From: Omphalotus guepiniiformis
Lineage: Eukaryota > Basidiomycota > Agaricomycetes > Agaricales > Omphalotaceae
Direction: 5' to 3'
Length of the DNA: 64,000 nt
Assembly: GCA_028554645.1 (NCBI GenBank)
Contig: JAQOOI010000042.1
Location: 83,754-147,753, forward strand
Of the stretch, positions 27,544 through 39,253 are shown in pieces. The notes beneath the pieces are model-generated. The model was not told the origin of the DNA. It did no database searches and saw only the letters and a list, made by a program, of their open reading frames with translations. Position numbers and translations under genes: made by a program. Position 1 is the stretch's first letter; each line of letters starts with the position of its first letter.

Positions 27544-30500
27544 TTAGCACTTCTTCTCATTCATACCCCATACCAAGCACATCAGCGAGCCGTCATCTCG
27601 TCGAAGTGACACCTCAACCCCCCAGTTATTTCCCTCCTTTGGTGTAAACTTGGGCATTTTCCAAGCAGAAAGTGCATCCTCCGCTCGTTTCAAGTGAGTG
27701 GTGGCATTATCAAAAATAAAGACATGATCTTCATCAGGATAGTCGTGGGTCAAGATATCTGTGGCCTTCTTTGCCTGCTCAAGAATATTGTTGTTTTCAA
27801 AATAACTATCTTGATTTTTTCCTGGTCGGAAGATTACATGGGTGGATTCCTTCCCATCTTTTGACCGTAACCAGCCATAATCTGCCAAGACGGTATCGGC
27901 AACCATCAATGACACCCCTTCACCTTTCGCATGTGGGGACGGAGAGTCACCTTCTGCAACCCACTGGGATGTACACCGGTCATGTGCATAGAAAATGGAT
28001 TCATCATGACACCACACAACAGTGTGGCGGTGACCCTGAAGTGTCTCGTCAACTGACTCTTCCACATTGTCTTGCATCCAAGACCTCATCTGCCCCTCAA
28101 TCTGGTACCAAGCGGGAAGGAAAGTTTTCTGGCAGTATGTAACCACATCAATCTGCTCGTGACCATCCACATATTGACTATGATAATCCCGATGATGTGA
28201 ATGAAACAGGGAAATGAACTGCTAAAGGGCTAATGAACAAAAACCCAAAAACAACCAAAACAACCAAGTCACTCAAAAGGTGCGAGTCTGAGGGGGCGTT
28301 GTCAGAGGTTTTGCACGACCAAACTTATGGCTTCTCTATTAGAACTTTATATCTTTATCACAAGAACTTTATAGTTGAGCTTTTAAAATGCACTAAGGCA
28401 AAAAGTAGCACAAGCAGGTTTTGAACAAGACAGGTGTTCACTGCACAATCACAATCAATTGACCACAAGATCAAACAACCAATTCCAATAACACAACCAG
28501 TTCAATTCAACCAACAATGATCTTTATACAATATCACAATAAACACCAGACTATTAACAGACCAGGGCAACTTTATGTTTTTGGTAGGATTTCCCTTCAC
28601 AGGCACAATTCACTTTATAAAGACAATCCCCAGTGACCCTGTGACTCCATGGTACTCTCCTGGTTTTCTCTCTCCAAGTTACTGCCCTTTTATACATACT
28701 GCCAGTCCAAAATTAATAAAAACGGAAATTATAGCTAAATAATTCTATTATTTTTATTGTGAGCAATATTCAGCCCCTTTATTTCATTTTTACAGATTTC
28801 CTTGACATTTTCTCGGACATCCAGGTTCCATAGGGTTAATCACCTGATAGAAATCATACCCCTCAAAGTATCACATTGTTTCGTCAAAGGAACTCCTTCA
28901 ATTCAGTAGTATTCCGAGAAATTTTACTGATCAAGTTTTTACACCTCCTAACCGGTTTCTTGTCAAGCAATTTTCACCGGACAATTAATCGAAGCAAATT
29001 TCCTTGATCAACTTTTGTTCCTGGCAATTAATTAAGGAGTAAATACCCCAGAACTATTCTAGATCCATTATTTCGACTCTATTTCGTGTTCCATCCATTT
29101 TTAGTTTCCGCCAGGTTTTTTTTTAATCTTTATTGACCGGAGGAAGATGTTCCCCTAATAGTTATATGATGCAATTGGCGTTGTGATGTCAGAGTTCTCG
29201 TTACGAGATTGGGTGAGTCTGATTCAACAGTGGATGGTCATTGAACAATTCTCTATGTCACAACTATACTGACTAGCCTAGAACCTTGATACACATGTTG
29301 TACCGTAGGTAATAGAACATGCTTTAATACTCAATTCACAACACATTTTGATTGACAAGGCAGGTACCTTTCAACCCTCTATATCCCTTACTGCAAATGC
29401 CTAAAGTGATTAATCACCTGGCTTTTAATGCAGGTGCCGAAAATCAGTGCATCACCGAACCCAGCAATATTTGAGTTCTTCATCCATCCATCACTTTGCT
29501 GTTGCAAGCGAGATAGTACTATCCAGCCCATACTTCTCCTGAATGTCATTGCGGTTCATGAACGTCACAATGTCTAGTGCCTTCACATATTTCCCAATAC
29601 TTTGCAGATGTTCCTGCAGCTCCTGTTTCAGCTCAGGATGGGTTTTGAGCAATGATTTGGCCCAGGAACCAAATGGGTTGGCGGGAACTTTTTGGGACAA
29701 AACAAACTTCTTAGCACAATCTTGAAGTCTGCATGAATGGCCATAGCGTGAGTGTACCTTCGTGTATTTGCCTCCCTTCTTCTTCTTAAGAGCAATAGAT
29801 GCTTGGACCGAAGAGGTTGTCCACTCCCCATATGTTGACGAGCCATGCGCAGTATATAGATTGAGCATTGTCTCGATCTCTTCAAGGTGATTTTGGCTCC
29901 ATCCATTCATTTTTACAGCCCTGACTCGTTTATGTGATCTGCTTATAGGAGGACGCAGAATGACGCCAAGAAATTCAAGAGCTTCCAGTGCAGCATTGAC
30001 TGTGGGAGGTTTTCGGTGCTTCCAAGGAGTTATCTGTTCCCGGTTAATGGGTTTCTCCTCCAATAAAGCATCAAGCGCAACCATATAAGATGTGCTGTCT
30101 ACGCTTGCAGAACACTCATCAACTGAGTTAGCTGCTGAATCCGAGCTTGGAGTACCATAGAAGTCTAAGAACACTCCATCATGATACCACTCTGATGACT
30201 CGGCATCAGATTCTGGGATCAACATGGGGGTATTTCTGGAAGAGGAAGCTGATTATATTTGGATTTGGTGAGTGAGGCCTGAAAGTCAGCTGATCGGGTG
30301 ATGGAATAGACATCAAAGCGCGTCTCGGAGATTCAGAATTGTTGCGTGAATCAGGTGCGTGATGGGTGGATATAGTATCAGAACTACTTGCATCAGGGAT
30401 ATTCTGATTGACATGTGTGTATTAGTGATTCTGAGTAGATATATGACATGTAAGCGCACCTCTTTATCCGACCTGTTCCTTCCACCTCTCTGCCACTTTC

Positions 30501-30600
30501 TACCAAGCTTTTTGGCAGCAGTGCATGCCGTATTGAGTATAGCCCACTCAACAACTTTTAGGTTCAAATTATGAAGGTTTTTGCGACCTCGTAATGGCAT
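27544..30600 (-). pseudogene. DDE-superfamily transposase-like gene, interrupted by a solo LTR, nonsense-mutated and truncated
   Basis: Starts at ATG 30600 (MPLRGRKNLHNLN) with an intron at about 30404-30459; a second intron or frameshift lies before 30226. The N-terminal part ends in the helix-turn-helix-like block KYGLDSTISLATAK, then a TGA (29491-29493) where family members usually have a basic residue, then WMDEELKYCWVR up to the LTR. After the LTR the frame resumes RDYHSQYVDGHEQ. The catalytic domain shows HDESIFYAHDR and HVFIFDNATTHLK, the first two acidic residues of a DDE fold, plus the block ADTVLADYGWL typical of basidiomycete copies. Similarity ends after NNWGVEV, before the third acidic residue; the outer element's LTR lies ~215 bp beyond. 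Clearly non-functional. Confidence 0.8.
28193..29454 (-). repeat. Solo LTR of the outer-element family, inverse orientation (1262 bp)
   Basis: On the minus strand it runs from TGATGCACTG to CATCA and matches the LTR at 25949-27328 with scattered substitutions and a 118-bp deletion. It is flanked by the 4-bp duplication CCGA (28189-28192 and 29455-29458; TCGG in LTR orientation). No internal sequence is present, so it arose by recombination between two LTRs. Excising it with one target copy restores the transposase frame exactly (CWVR-DYHSQY). Confidence 0.92.
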
Positions 30601-31239
30601 TTCTGACACGCTTTCTGACGTGCTTTGAGACGTGTCGGGGGGAAAATTGCGCGTTTTGAGCTTATTTGGTTAATGGCACTGAGATTTCAACCTAAATCAA
30701 AATTCGGCTCCCACAGATTTCTTAATAATTACATTTAGGACACATCTGCGGAAACAGATTTCTTGATTTGGGATTACTACGAGTGCCATTAAAGAAATAC
30801 TTGAAGTAACGCTTTTGTCACGGATGGTCATGTGACGTGTGCGCATCGTCCATGAGCCCTACCTTATGTTACGAATCCTAACGAAGTGGATTCGTTGTTC
30901 TTGGACGGTTTTGGAGCTCGAATTACTACCATAAAAGGGTTATTCACCCCTAACCCTACCACTTTTTCTGGTTGCTCATGTTTGTGCACCTCGCCCCATT
31001 GTTCGATACGTACGTTGTCGCTTATTTGGCCAAGAAATTGCATTGTTCTCTCTCGCTGGCGAGAGCAGGTTGCGAATATACAGCTATTTCATACTCTATC
31101 TAACTTCCTTCACCGTCCCTGTCGCTCTCCACAGTGGTGAATTGTGTCGCTTGCAGTGAGTTACGCTGGACAACGCGGTGAGGGCAAGCTTCTCTGTTTG
31201 TTTCTCTGTTAGTGCAGATCTCGTTGTAAGTGTTTCAAC
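30601..31239. other. No gene recognised
   Basis: About 640 bp between the transposase start and the next minus-strand gene. Only short, unconvincing frames on both strands; GC content rises here, leaving the AT-rich retroelement zone. Confidence 0.5.
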
Positions 31240-32458
31240 CTACTCTCTGAAATATTTGTACAGCTTGCGCCCGTCCCTCCCGTCGCAGCTCGCCGGGTAC
31301 TGTCCGCGTGCTTCGCTTTCGCGGACTGCGAAAAACGTCACCCGCCAGTGGATCTCTCGGGAACACGGTCTTCTCTCGCAAATCGACGCTGCCAAGGGCC
31401 CCCACTCAAAGCTATACAACCTGTAATTGTACCGCGGCTCACACCAGTTCACGTTCACGGGAAGTGTCACCCGGTTCTCTGTACGTAGGTCTTCCCTGTT
31501 CTCTGGCCCCAGCCCCGAGTGAATGAGTGCCTCCTTCACAGCTTTCCAAATGTCATTGTCCTTCTTCACAATCAGCGGTATCAGGAATGCCATTGCATGG
31601 TTTTGAAGGAATACCAGAACGTTGAGTCGCTTTTCATTTTCCTATTGCGCTGTAAGCTCCTTTGTGTACCCGCAGAAGAATGTCTCTCACCTCTGCCTCC
31701 TTCCTCAGCCCACGCACATGCACCCTCATTGCTTCCTCAATCCGCCTTGCCCGCTCTTTTGGGCTTAGGATCTCTGCCATTATCGAATCGAGGTTCGGTA
31801 CTATACATTCGATCAGCCATATAACTTCCCAGAATATATATCCCTCACTGCTGCTTTGAGGATGCCAGTGCCCACAAGCCATCCTATCTCGCTGTGAGTC
31901 GACTGCCATATGTCTTTACCATCGCTACTCACTCGCGTATGATTTCTCGTATAGCGTCTTTTTCCTCCTGCTCTGCGTCTACCACCTCGAGTTGATGGTT
32001 GAAAACCACTGCAATTGTCGCTCCTGCCCAGTACGTCGTGAAGTCATCTCTGTCGCATTTCCCTGGATAACACGGTGGTAGCGCTATTCCACTGTCGTTC
32101 GAGCTGAACATTATCACTGTTTTGATGCTTCCGTCGCCGGCCGTGTATGTTTTCGTAGCTGTCGTCGTGAGCGGCAGCTTTGTATACGGGTTCTCACCCA
32201 CCGCTCTCTTGACCATGGTGCATGTGTCCTCAACGTCAACGGGGGGTTTCATCAGCAGGGGCACGACAAACACGAAGTTCCAGTGTGGTTCCATGTACAA
32301 AACCTTTTTGATGCTCGTTCCTTCTCCCTGCCAGCGCTCCGTTAGCTCGGTCTGCTGCTTACATTCTTCCACGTACCTCCGTTGCTTGTTCCACCACCTT
32401 TTCGTGACCGATCGTCAACAGCTCTCTGCGAACTCGTACCATCCCGTTCAAGTCCATG
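31240..32458 (-). CDS. Hypothetical multi-exon gene or gene remnant, minus strand
   Basis: Not recognised. A possible start is ATG 32458 (MDLNGMVRVRREL). The longest open part (31929-32372) encodes RWQGEGTSIKKVLYMEPHWN, a core with FVFVVPLLMKPP, and TIAVVFNHQLEVVDAEQEE; further exons at 31634-31909 (KERARRIEEAMRVHV) and 31240-31593 continue on the same strand. Near 32370 the first exon does not join the next without a frame change, so a small intron, an error or decay must be invoked. No domain is evident. The position beside the similar gene at 32750-33955 and next to the Helitron suggests element-associated or captured DNA. Confidence 0.4.
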
Positions 32459-32749
32459 TTGTCGTGGTTCAGATGGGTACTGCTTTGCTTTCGTTCACTT
32501 CTTTTATCTTACTTCCCCGCCTCCTACATCTGCTTTCCCGAATTTAGGTATCATACCTCCTCGCCATGCATTCGTTTCTTTCCCAGGGTTCTGTGCTTCT
32601 CGCCACTTTCCATGCTTCTCTCTAAACACCGTCTGACTTTCTCATTGCTTAGCTCAATGTAGCGTGTTTTCTTTGTATGCACGACACTACTGCAATGTAA
32701 TCTATTGTGAAAACTTAAATATATTTTTTTTACGTGCTGCGGATGCTGT

Positions 32750-33955
32750 CTAACACTCGGAAGACCCTCCACTTCCCTCGCTAAGACTGAGTTTTGTCAG
32801 TTTCTTTCGGGCATGTTGTACATCGTCGTCTTCGAAACAAGCAGTTCGTTTCACTGTCGCCTTCCGCCTTGCCTCGTTTGCTCCCGCCATGGTTCGATTT
32901 TTGAGTGCTTGCTGCGAATAATCAGCGCTTCTCGTCTCGGTCGCTGCTGCCTCGTCACTTACCTGTGCAAAACTTCCATTCAGCAGGGTGATACTGCGCA
33001 GCAGCAGCAGCACCTTGCTGCTGGACCCCTTCGCCGGCACCGCAATCATAGAAAATCCCACTTCAACTATGTCCCCTACAATGAGTCGTTGAGGACTCAT
33101 TGGAATAGTGCTGAGCGCCAATCGTTAGTGAATGCGTGATTTCTCAGCTTCAAAATTCTCACCTTCGTTTCCCGTCCTCCACCACACTCTCCCTGTAAAG
33201 TACCTTGTTGTCCTCCGTGTGAACAAACTGCGTGTTCTCTTCGTTGACTTTTGCGATTGCGCCGTTCTTGTCGGTGAGCAGGTTGACATCGGCTGGGGCC
33301 GCGTCTGGCGCATCTCGGCGCGACGTGAAGTATCTATTTGAGAATTCGAGTGTGGCGTCCCCAGGTTGTCGCGGCAATTCGAGCACTGCCTCCTCTTCAA
33401 GTTGCCGGTACATCAACGTGAATAGTTCCACTACGCTATCGATGTCGGTGTTGTATTCTTCAATCCCGAGTCCGGTGACTGTGATAGATTGCCTGAGGTG
33501 TCTCAGCTCTTTCCCTCCCGTGCTGCATCCCTGGTTAGTTCTGTCTCTGTTCTATGACACGACGTACTCACACTTGTCCCAGCCGCAGCGGCGGTAGATC
33601 CTTTTTCTGTAGCACGCCCACAATGAAAACGGTCACTTCCTTGTCACCACCGTGGTTCGGCCCATCGTCCCGCCACATCATCCTCCAACACCTCGGCTCC
33701 TGGAATTGGGTCACTTCAACCTGGCTCTCCCAATTCGCTTGCTGTTGTCATGGGTGAGTTGTGTCTTCACTAGCCTGCAATCGTGCTGCTCACCTTCACC
33801 ATTGTCGCGATCTGGGTTCTTTTCTCTTCCTCACTGCTTTTCAGCTCTCAAATCTGCGTCAACGCCACCTCTGCCACGCTCGTATGTTATCTGAGTGCCT
33901 TACGGAATGTGTGTGTTCACTTACTTGCTTGTTCGCGGTCGTAGAACTGATCCAT
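32750..33955 (-). CDS. Conserved-looking hypothetical protein, minus strand, multi-exon
   Basis: A start at ATG 33955 (MDQFYDREQAS, donor GTAAGT) is plausible. Well-supported exons encode NWESQVEVTQFQEPRCW...DGPNHGGDKEVTVFIVGVL (about 33600-33740), a segment ending ELFTLMYRQLEEEAVLELP (to 33431), VEDGKRR joined through an intron to IVGDIVEVGFSMIAVPAKG, and, after another intron (GTAAGT...TCGCAG), a basic tail to TAG at 32750. The VGDIVEVGFS...LLLLRSITLL block resembles proteins I recall as highly repeated in mushroom genomes; that is memory, not a search. It has no known catalytic motif. The exon between 33770 and 33900 is unresolved. Confidence 0.5.
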
Positions 33956-34367
33956 GGTGCTGTTTGTCTTTGAACTAGATCCTGCCACCCTTCTCTTACT
34001 TATGTCCAATTTCACCTCCTCCGTTTCTTCTTCTCTCCTGGCCGTGCCTTCGCTTCGCGAAATTCCGATTGTATGTTGCATTGGCTAGTGTCATTTATCG
34101 CAGATGCGGTACGTCCTTTTATGGTTATGATAAATAGCGGATCCTGGATCTCAATTCTTATTGCTTCTAGTTGTCCGTTCGCCGTGTTTTAACTTCTGCT
34201 GCCTTTTTGTCGAGCTACCTCTTACGTTTTCGTACTTCTCCGTCCTTCGTTCTTTCGACCTATTTTTTCGCCAATGTCCTCCGTCTTTTAACTTCCTTAA
34301 CCGCTGTTTTTTCCCTCTGTTTTCTCCCCGTCCTCGTCTCTTGCACCTGCTCTTGCAGTTGAATCCG
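33956..34367. other. Divergent intergenic region, no feature seen
   Basis: About 410 bp between the minus-strand gene and the plus-strand Ser/Pro-rich gene; pyrimidine-rich on the plus strand, as is common upstream of fungal starts. No convincing TATA box. Confidence 0.4.
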
Positions 34368-36969
34368 ATGTCTGGTACAAGACGTTCTTCGCGCAAACCT
34401 GCTGCATCCCGACGCACAGTTGCAGCTCGAGGTTCCCGAAAAAAGGTCTCGTCTGATTCCGCCGCCAGCTCCGTACCCGCCGTTCCTTCTCCACAGTCAG
34501 AGGCGCAGCCTGTCTTCGATGTGTCTTCTTCCTCTCCCACCAAACGTGCGGTGTCAGCGTGAGTGCCACTTTCTCTTGTTTACTCTGTCTCCATTAACTC
34601 TTCGTGCAGCCCATCTTCGCCTTCACCTTCCACGCCTAAAAAGCCTCGCGCTAGCGCGAACTCACCTCCTGCGTCGTCGACTGCAGTGCCCACCCCAGCT
34701 GTACCGCCTGCAAGTGATAAGTCAGGCTTCTCCCTTTTTACTACTTCCGTTCTTCCTGACTTGCTGCTTTCCAGCATTGCCTCCTCCCCTCTTCTCCCTT
34801 CGTCTGTCTCAACTTGCGGTTCCCCTCTGTCTGACGTGTCTTCCGTGTCCGCAGCGTAAGTGTTTTCCTCTCTTTCCCTCTTTCGCCGCTGACACTATTT
34901 TCCCACCTCCTCTAACCCCTGCTGCGTACACCCGCTTTTTGTCCCTTTTCTGCTGCCAGCGATGTCTCCGTGGATACCAGCCGTCCTGTCGCAGCTCCCA
35001 TTCTGCCCGCTGCTTCTGCTGACTCCGCTCCCCCCCCTGCTGCTCTACCCGCCACTGCGTCAGTTCCGTTTTTGTGGGTCGTTGTCCGTCTAGCTAACAT
35101 TCTCACGTCAGATCGGCCGAAGACGACGACGACCGTTATTTCGACCACGTTGAAGACTTTTCTTTCCTTGCCGATATCCCGGTAATTCCTGGCTTGGAGT
35201 ATGTTTTCTCCTCCTCTTAAACAAGCCTTATTGACCGTTGCTTTTTTGTGCTTAGCTGTCCCCTCGATGCCTCGTGCGCTACACCTCCCATTGGCCCTGC
35301 TGCTTTAGACAACTCTGCAGAATTGGGTGCCGATGTCTTGGGGAGTCCCGTTGCCCTGTCTGCCGATGCATCCACCACATCTCGACCTGTTACTACTTCT
35401 CTCACTGCACCCTCCACTGGATCCGACACTAGCCTTGCGTGCGTACTCTCTTCAATCACCCCTTCTGATGTGCTAGCTAACACAGCATGCCTTTCAGGCC
35501 TGCCGTCGTTTCTCCCTTGTCACTGGCTCAACCTGTCACTCCGTCTACTCCCGTGACTTCCGGCGGGAAGGCATTGCGCTTGGCTGCCATCATCTCGGCG
35601 TTGGAACCCTCCCCTGCGTATGTCTTGTCGTTCTCTTTGCGACGTGTTCTGACTCGGGTCTGTTAGTTCTGCTGTGTCGTCTTCTGCTTCCTCTACTACT
35701 TCAGCCAGATCTGGTTCTACGACGCCCACCCCTGCCCCGCGCAAAGGCACTCTTGTGCAGGCTACGTTCCCTGCTGCTCCTCACGCTTGCGCTGCCCCTA
35801 TTTTCGACACCTCCCTTGTCGCAGAAGGGTGTCTAGTGCCGCTCTTGATGGATGACAAGCTTAAATCTACCTACGCCTCTGTACTTAATCTCCCGTGAGC
35901 TTTTTCCTCTGTGTGAATCACCTGTCCTTCATCTGACTTGCTCCATCTAGCCCAGTCACTCTCTTTGTCCTTTCGGTGACTGACCGTCCAAGCACTGGCG
36001 AGTGGTGTACTTATTCTACGGTATCCAGCGCGCTTTCCTCGGATGCTCAGAGGTGCGTCCTCGCCCTGTATTCCTGAACGTTCGTCTCCGTTTAATGGGC
36101 TTTAGGTCGGTCTTTCGATGTGTGACATTTGTTGAAAACGGGGTGTTCATCAACCCGTCCCGTGCCAATCCACGCAATGTCAGGGTTATGTCTGGTCCGA
36201 ATGCTGTTGCCCGAAATACCTTTCACCAGCGGCGTGACTTCCTTGGTTTGAACGCTCTTTTTCTCTCTCTAGCAGTGACATCCTCATGCAACATCGTGAC
36301 ACCCGCCACTTTACCCCTGCCCGATGGTGCTAGCTACATGGTTCGCAGATTTGCAGGGAGGCTTTTTCAACAAGAGGCGCAACGCTTGATGGCGTACTTT
36401 GGTTATGCCCATGGCTTTACTGAAGCTGCGTGCGACATCGCCGATGACGTGGTGTCCTTTACTACCATGGCCAGCCAGCCAGCATCCAAACTCCTGAAGG
36501 GTTCCAACAAGCGTGTGTATCTCTTTTTGCCTGTGATTGTCCCAGTCTCATTACCCTTCTAGTGTCTCCCAAGAAGAAAAACAAATGGTCAACTGCAGTT
36601 AACCGGAAAGCTGCTTTGCTGACTGCTTATCCCTCGGCTTTGGCTTTCAGCTCAGATGGTAATTTCTCGTTCCTCACTAATATATTATGTACTGATGCCG
36701 CTGGTTTGTAAGTCCCTATATATGACGGAAGACAGCGCGGCGCTCGTTCACCATTCCTGTTCAACACGTATGCCCTAGAGGAGTTGGCCATGCGTGATTT
36801 GCCTCTCTATGAAGATGGGCTTGCCGATCTACCCACAGACTCTGTGGTCTGCGTAGGATATACAGCGCAGTCGCTCTACCCACCGACTCCGCATTTCTTG
36901 GGCAAGTCGGTGACCCTGACTTTCAACCTGCAATTCTTGATCCTTCTTGATATTCCTCGTGTCGTGTAG
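34368..36969 (+). CDS. Ser/Pro/Thr-rich hypothetical gene, multi-exon
   Basis: Not recognised. ATG 34368 (MSGTRRSSRKPAASRR) begins a long low-complexity, probably disordered region rich in Ser, Pro, Ala and Thr spread over several short exons (34368-35900). A globular part follows: HQRRDFLGLNALFLSLAV and RRFAGRLFQQEAQRLMAYFG (about 36200-36410), then KKKNKWSTAVNRKAALLTAYP, IYDGRQRGARSPFLFNTYAL and VVCVGYTAQSLYP, ending LTFNLQFLILLDIPRVV and TAG at 36967. The exon joins are inferred from frame continuity only. It is followed closely by the dioxygenase gene on the same strand and the two could be one transcription unit. The function is unknown; association with the neighbouring mobile DNA is likely. 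Confidence 0.45.
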
Positions 36970-37613
36970 GTCTGCCGTGTTGTACGTACCTGGTTGAATA
37001 CATATCTTGTTTCTTGGTAGCTCTGTGAATGCGTCTGAGCCTTCGCGTGGTTTCTTTCGGTAGCGTCTAACTCACTTTTCTGTTTTCTGTATGTGCTCAT
37101 GTGACAAACATGTGACTTGACTTGGTGAAATGTTGAAGACAGGTTTGTTGATACTGTTTCAATCTAAAACACCCACCTTCACTCTGGCCGCCTACCGTAC
37201 GTTCAGGTTTATTTCTCCGACTGGCCGCTGTGTTGAGCTGTACGCGCGCCACGTTCTGATTGATTCGATTCCCGGATCTAGAGAACTCACGGCACACGCA
37301 CCTCAATGCGCTCCCTGGCTACATGCTGCTCTACGTTTCTGCCCCTCTGACTCCTCCCTCCTCACTGTAGAACCAACGCCATCTGCCACAGCCCGGCTGA
37401 CAATGCTAAAAATTAGTACGTGTTCACGCGTCGTTTCTACCCGCCACACCCCCTACCCACTCCTCCTACCCACCGCCGCGTTGAAGGGCACGCGTGCCAC
37501 TTTCTGGTTGATTCGACTCCCGGATCTAGAGAAGCAGTGGCACGCGTGTCTTGAGACATTGTCAGACACTTCGCATCACCTACCCCACACCACCCCTGCT
37601 GCAACACTGATAC
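36970..37613. repeat. Non-coding stretch with an imperfect ~45-bp duplication
   Basis: No gene is supported. A block around 37246-37290 containing TTGATTCGATTCCCGGATCT recurs near 37489-37535 as TTGATTCGACTCCCGGATCT, about 243 bp apart and in the same orientation. It may be intronic to a longer gene spanning the Ser/Pro-rich and dioxygenase parts. Confidence 0.45.
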
Positions 37614-39253
37614 ATGTATGCCGCTCAAAGTCCGTGCTCAGCGTTTGTCTTTCCAGGTCCTCCCCCCGTAAACGACAACAACTGCGCAAAGATTTCTGAT
37701 TTCCTCTTCCTGGACGCGCAGCCAGTTGAAATTGCCGCAGACATCGACCTTGACAAGCTCTTGGATGAGGCCCTCGAGCGCGAGCTGCAGGGCCCTGAAG
37801 ACGACCTCGAACAACCGACTGCGTGTCCATCTGCCGTTACGAACCCTATTGCCGATATGGCCCTCGAGCGTGAGTTGCAGGATCTTCAGAATGGCATTGA
37901 GCAACCGACTGCATCCACCTCTACCAACCCTGTTGCCCACGTTAAGCATCCAGATTCACACTTACCTGCCTCTACCCCTGCTGCTGGCCTCAAACGCCCC
38001 CCGTCCCCAGCTCCGCATGCACCGTCAAAGCGCCAAAGACACGGCAATGCAAAGCGACGTAGGCAACGCGAATCTGTGTACGAGTGTCGTGGCCACTTGG
38101 GGGGCCACAACTCTGCCGTGGCTGCAACTGAAGCGTCTGACCCGTCTCGCCCTATCCAGGCAGATATGTCATGCGAGGATCTCCCTTTTGCCGCTGGGTT
38201 CTATGTCGGGGTGGACTGCAAGCCTTACGGGAGGACGGTCAAGCGGAATAAGGAATACCTGGCGCGAAAGGGTTTCCGCTACGTCGAGTGGGAAGGCCAG
38301 TAAGTTCCCTCTATTCACTTCCTACATCTCCTCCAGGTTATTAACTCCAACTGCAGCCAGTCCATTCCCATTATCGATAGACGCCAGCGAGTGATCGTTG
38401 CTGCCGTGAAGAAGTGCACAGCCAAGGGCTACCAGCAAGCTTTGGACGAAGCGTTTGCTCTCATCGCTGACACGCAGAGAAACGTTAAGTTTGAAAAGGA
38501 GGAGAAGAAGCATCGACGTGGAGAATTTCCTGCTTTTGCATACGGCATATCTTTTGGCAAGGGTCAGCCGCATCCAATGCGTCTGAAGGGTGCGCGTGAT
38601 GATATGATGCAGGCTCTCCTACGTCGTCCCTGCTTTAGACGCCTGGCTGCCGCACAAAGTGGTGCGTATTGCTTTGCTTTCCAGATTTCAGTGAGCTTAC
38701 AACATGTCTAGCTGCATACGCCGCATGGTCTCCAAAAAATTACGAGTACTATCATCGACGCAACCGCGAATTGTATCAGCGACTTTCTGATCTGCAACCT
38801 AACTTCCCAAAAAGTGTATTCTCCTGCATCACTGTCAACTTCGGCCCGCAGGTTCAGACCCATGTACATATCGATTCGAAAAACACCGCTCATGGCATGT
38901 GCGCTGTGACGTCAGGTGGATCGTACAACCACAAGCTGGGAGGCCACTTAATCCTTTGGGATTTGAAAATTGTCTTGGAATTTCCACCTGGCTGCACTAT
39001 TCTACTTCCGTCTGCCCTTGTTCGTCACTCTAACCTCCCCGTTCAGCCTGGCGAGACTAGATATTCCTTCACGCAGTATACAGCCGGCGGTATTTGGCGT
39101 TGGTTGGACGCCGGGGGTAAAACCGACCGCTCCATCAAACTGAACGGCTCTGTTGACCAGATGAAAGAAGTTCTCGAAAGGAAGGCCAGTCGACGTGAAT
39201 GGGCCATGGCTATGTTCTCAACTCTTGAAGAAGTTCAACGACACGCACCCTGA
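37614..39253 (+). CDS. TET/JBP-like Fe(II)/2-oxoglutarate dioxygenase family protein
   Basis: Three exons (37614-38299, 38357-38661, 38712-39253) join in frame to about 510 residues. The start is uncertain: a splice acceptor at 37655 allows upstream exons. The N-terminus has two tandem copies of ALERELQ...EQPTA, then a basic nuclear-type region (PSKRQRHGNAKRRRQR). The C-terminal domain shows HVHIDSKN (HxD metal motif), HLILWDL, FPPGCTILLPSALVRHSN (distal His) and GETRYSFTQYTAGGIWRW (Arg that would bind 2-oxoglutarate). This order fits double-stranded beta-helix oxygenases, and the sequence resembles the family described as expanded TET/JBP genes of basidiomycetes, which oxidise 5-methylcytosine. 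The assignment is from memory of the family. All presumed catalytic residues are present. It lies beside a Helitron. Confidence 0.62.

Noticed and set aside
25949..29454. Inverted repeats flanking a DDE transposase, suggesting a DNA transposon with long terminal inverted repeats
   Set aside because: One repeat follows a polypurine tract of a Gypsy element and the other is a solo LTR with its own 4-bp target duplication inside the transposase gene, so they are LTRs in opposite orientation, not transposon ends.
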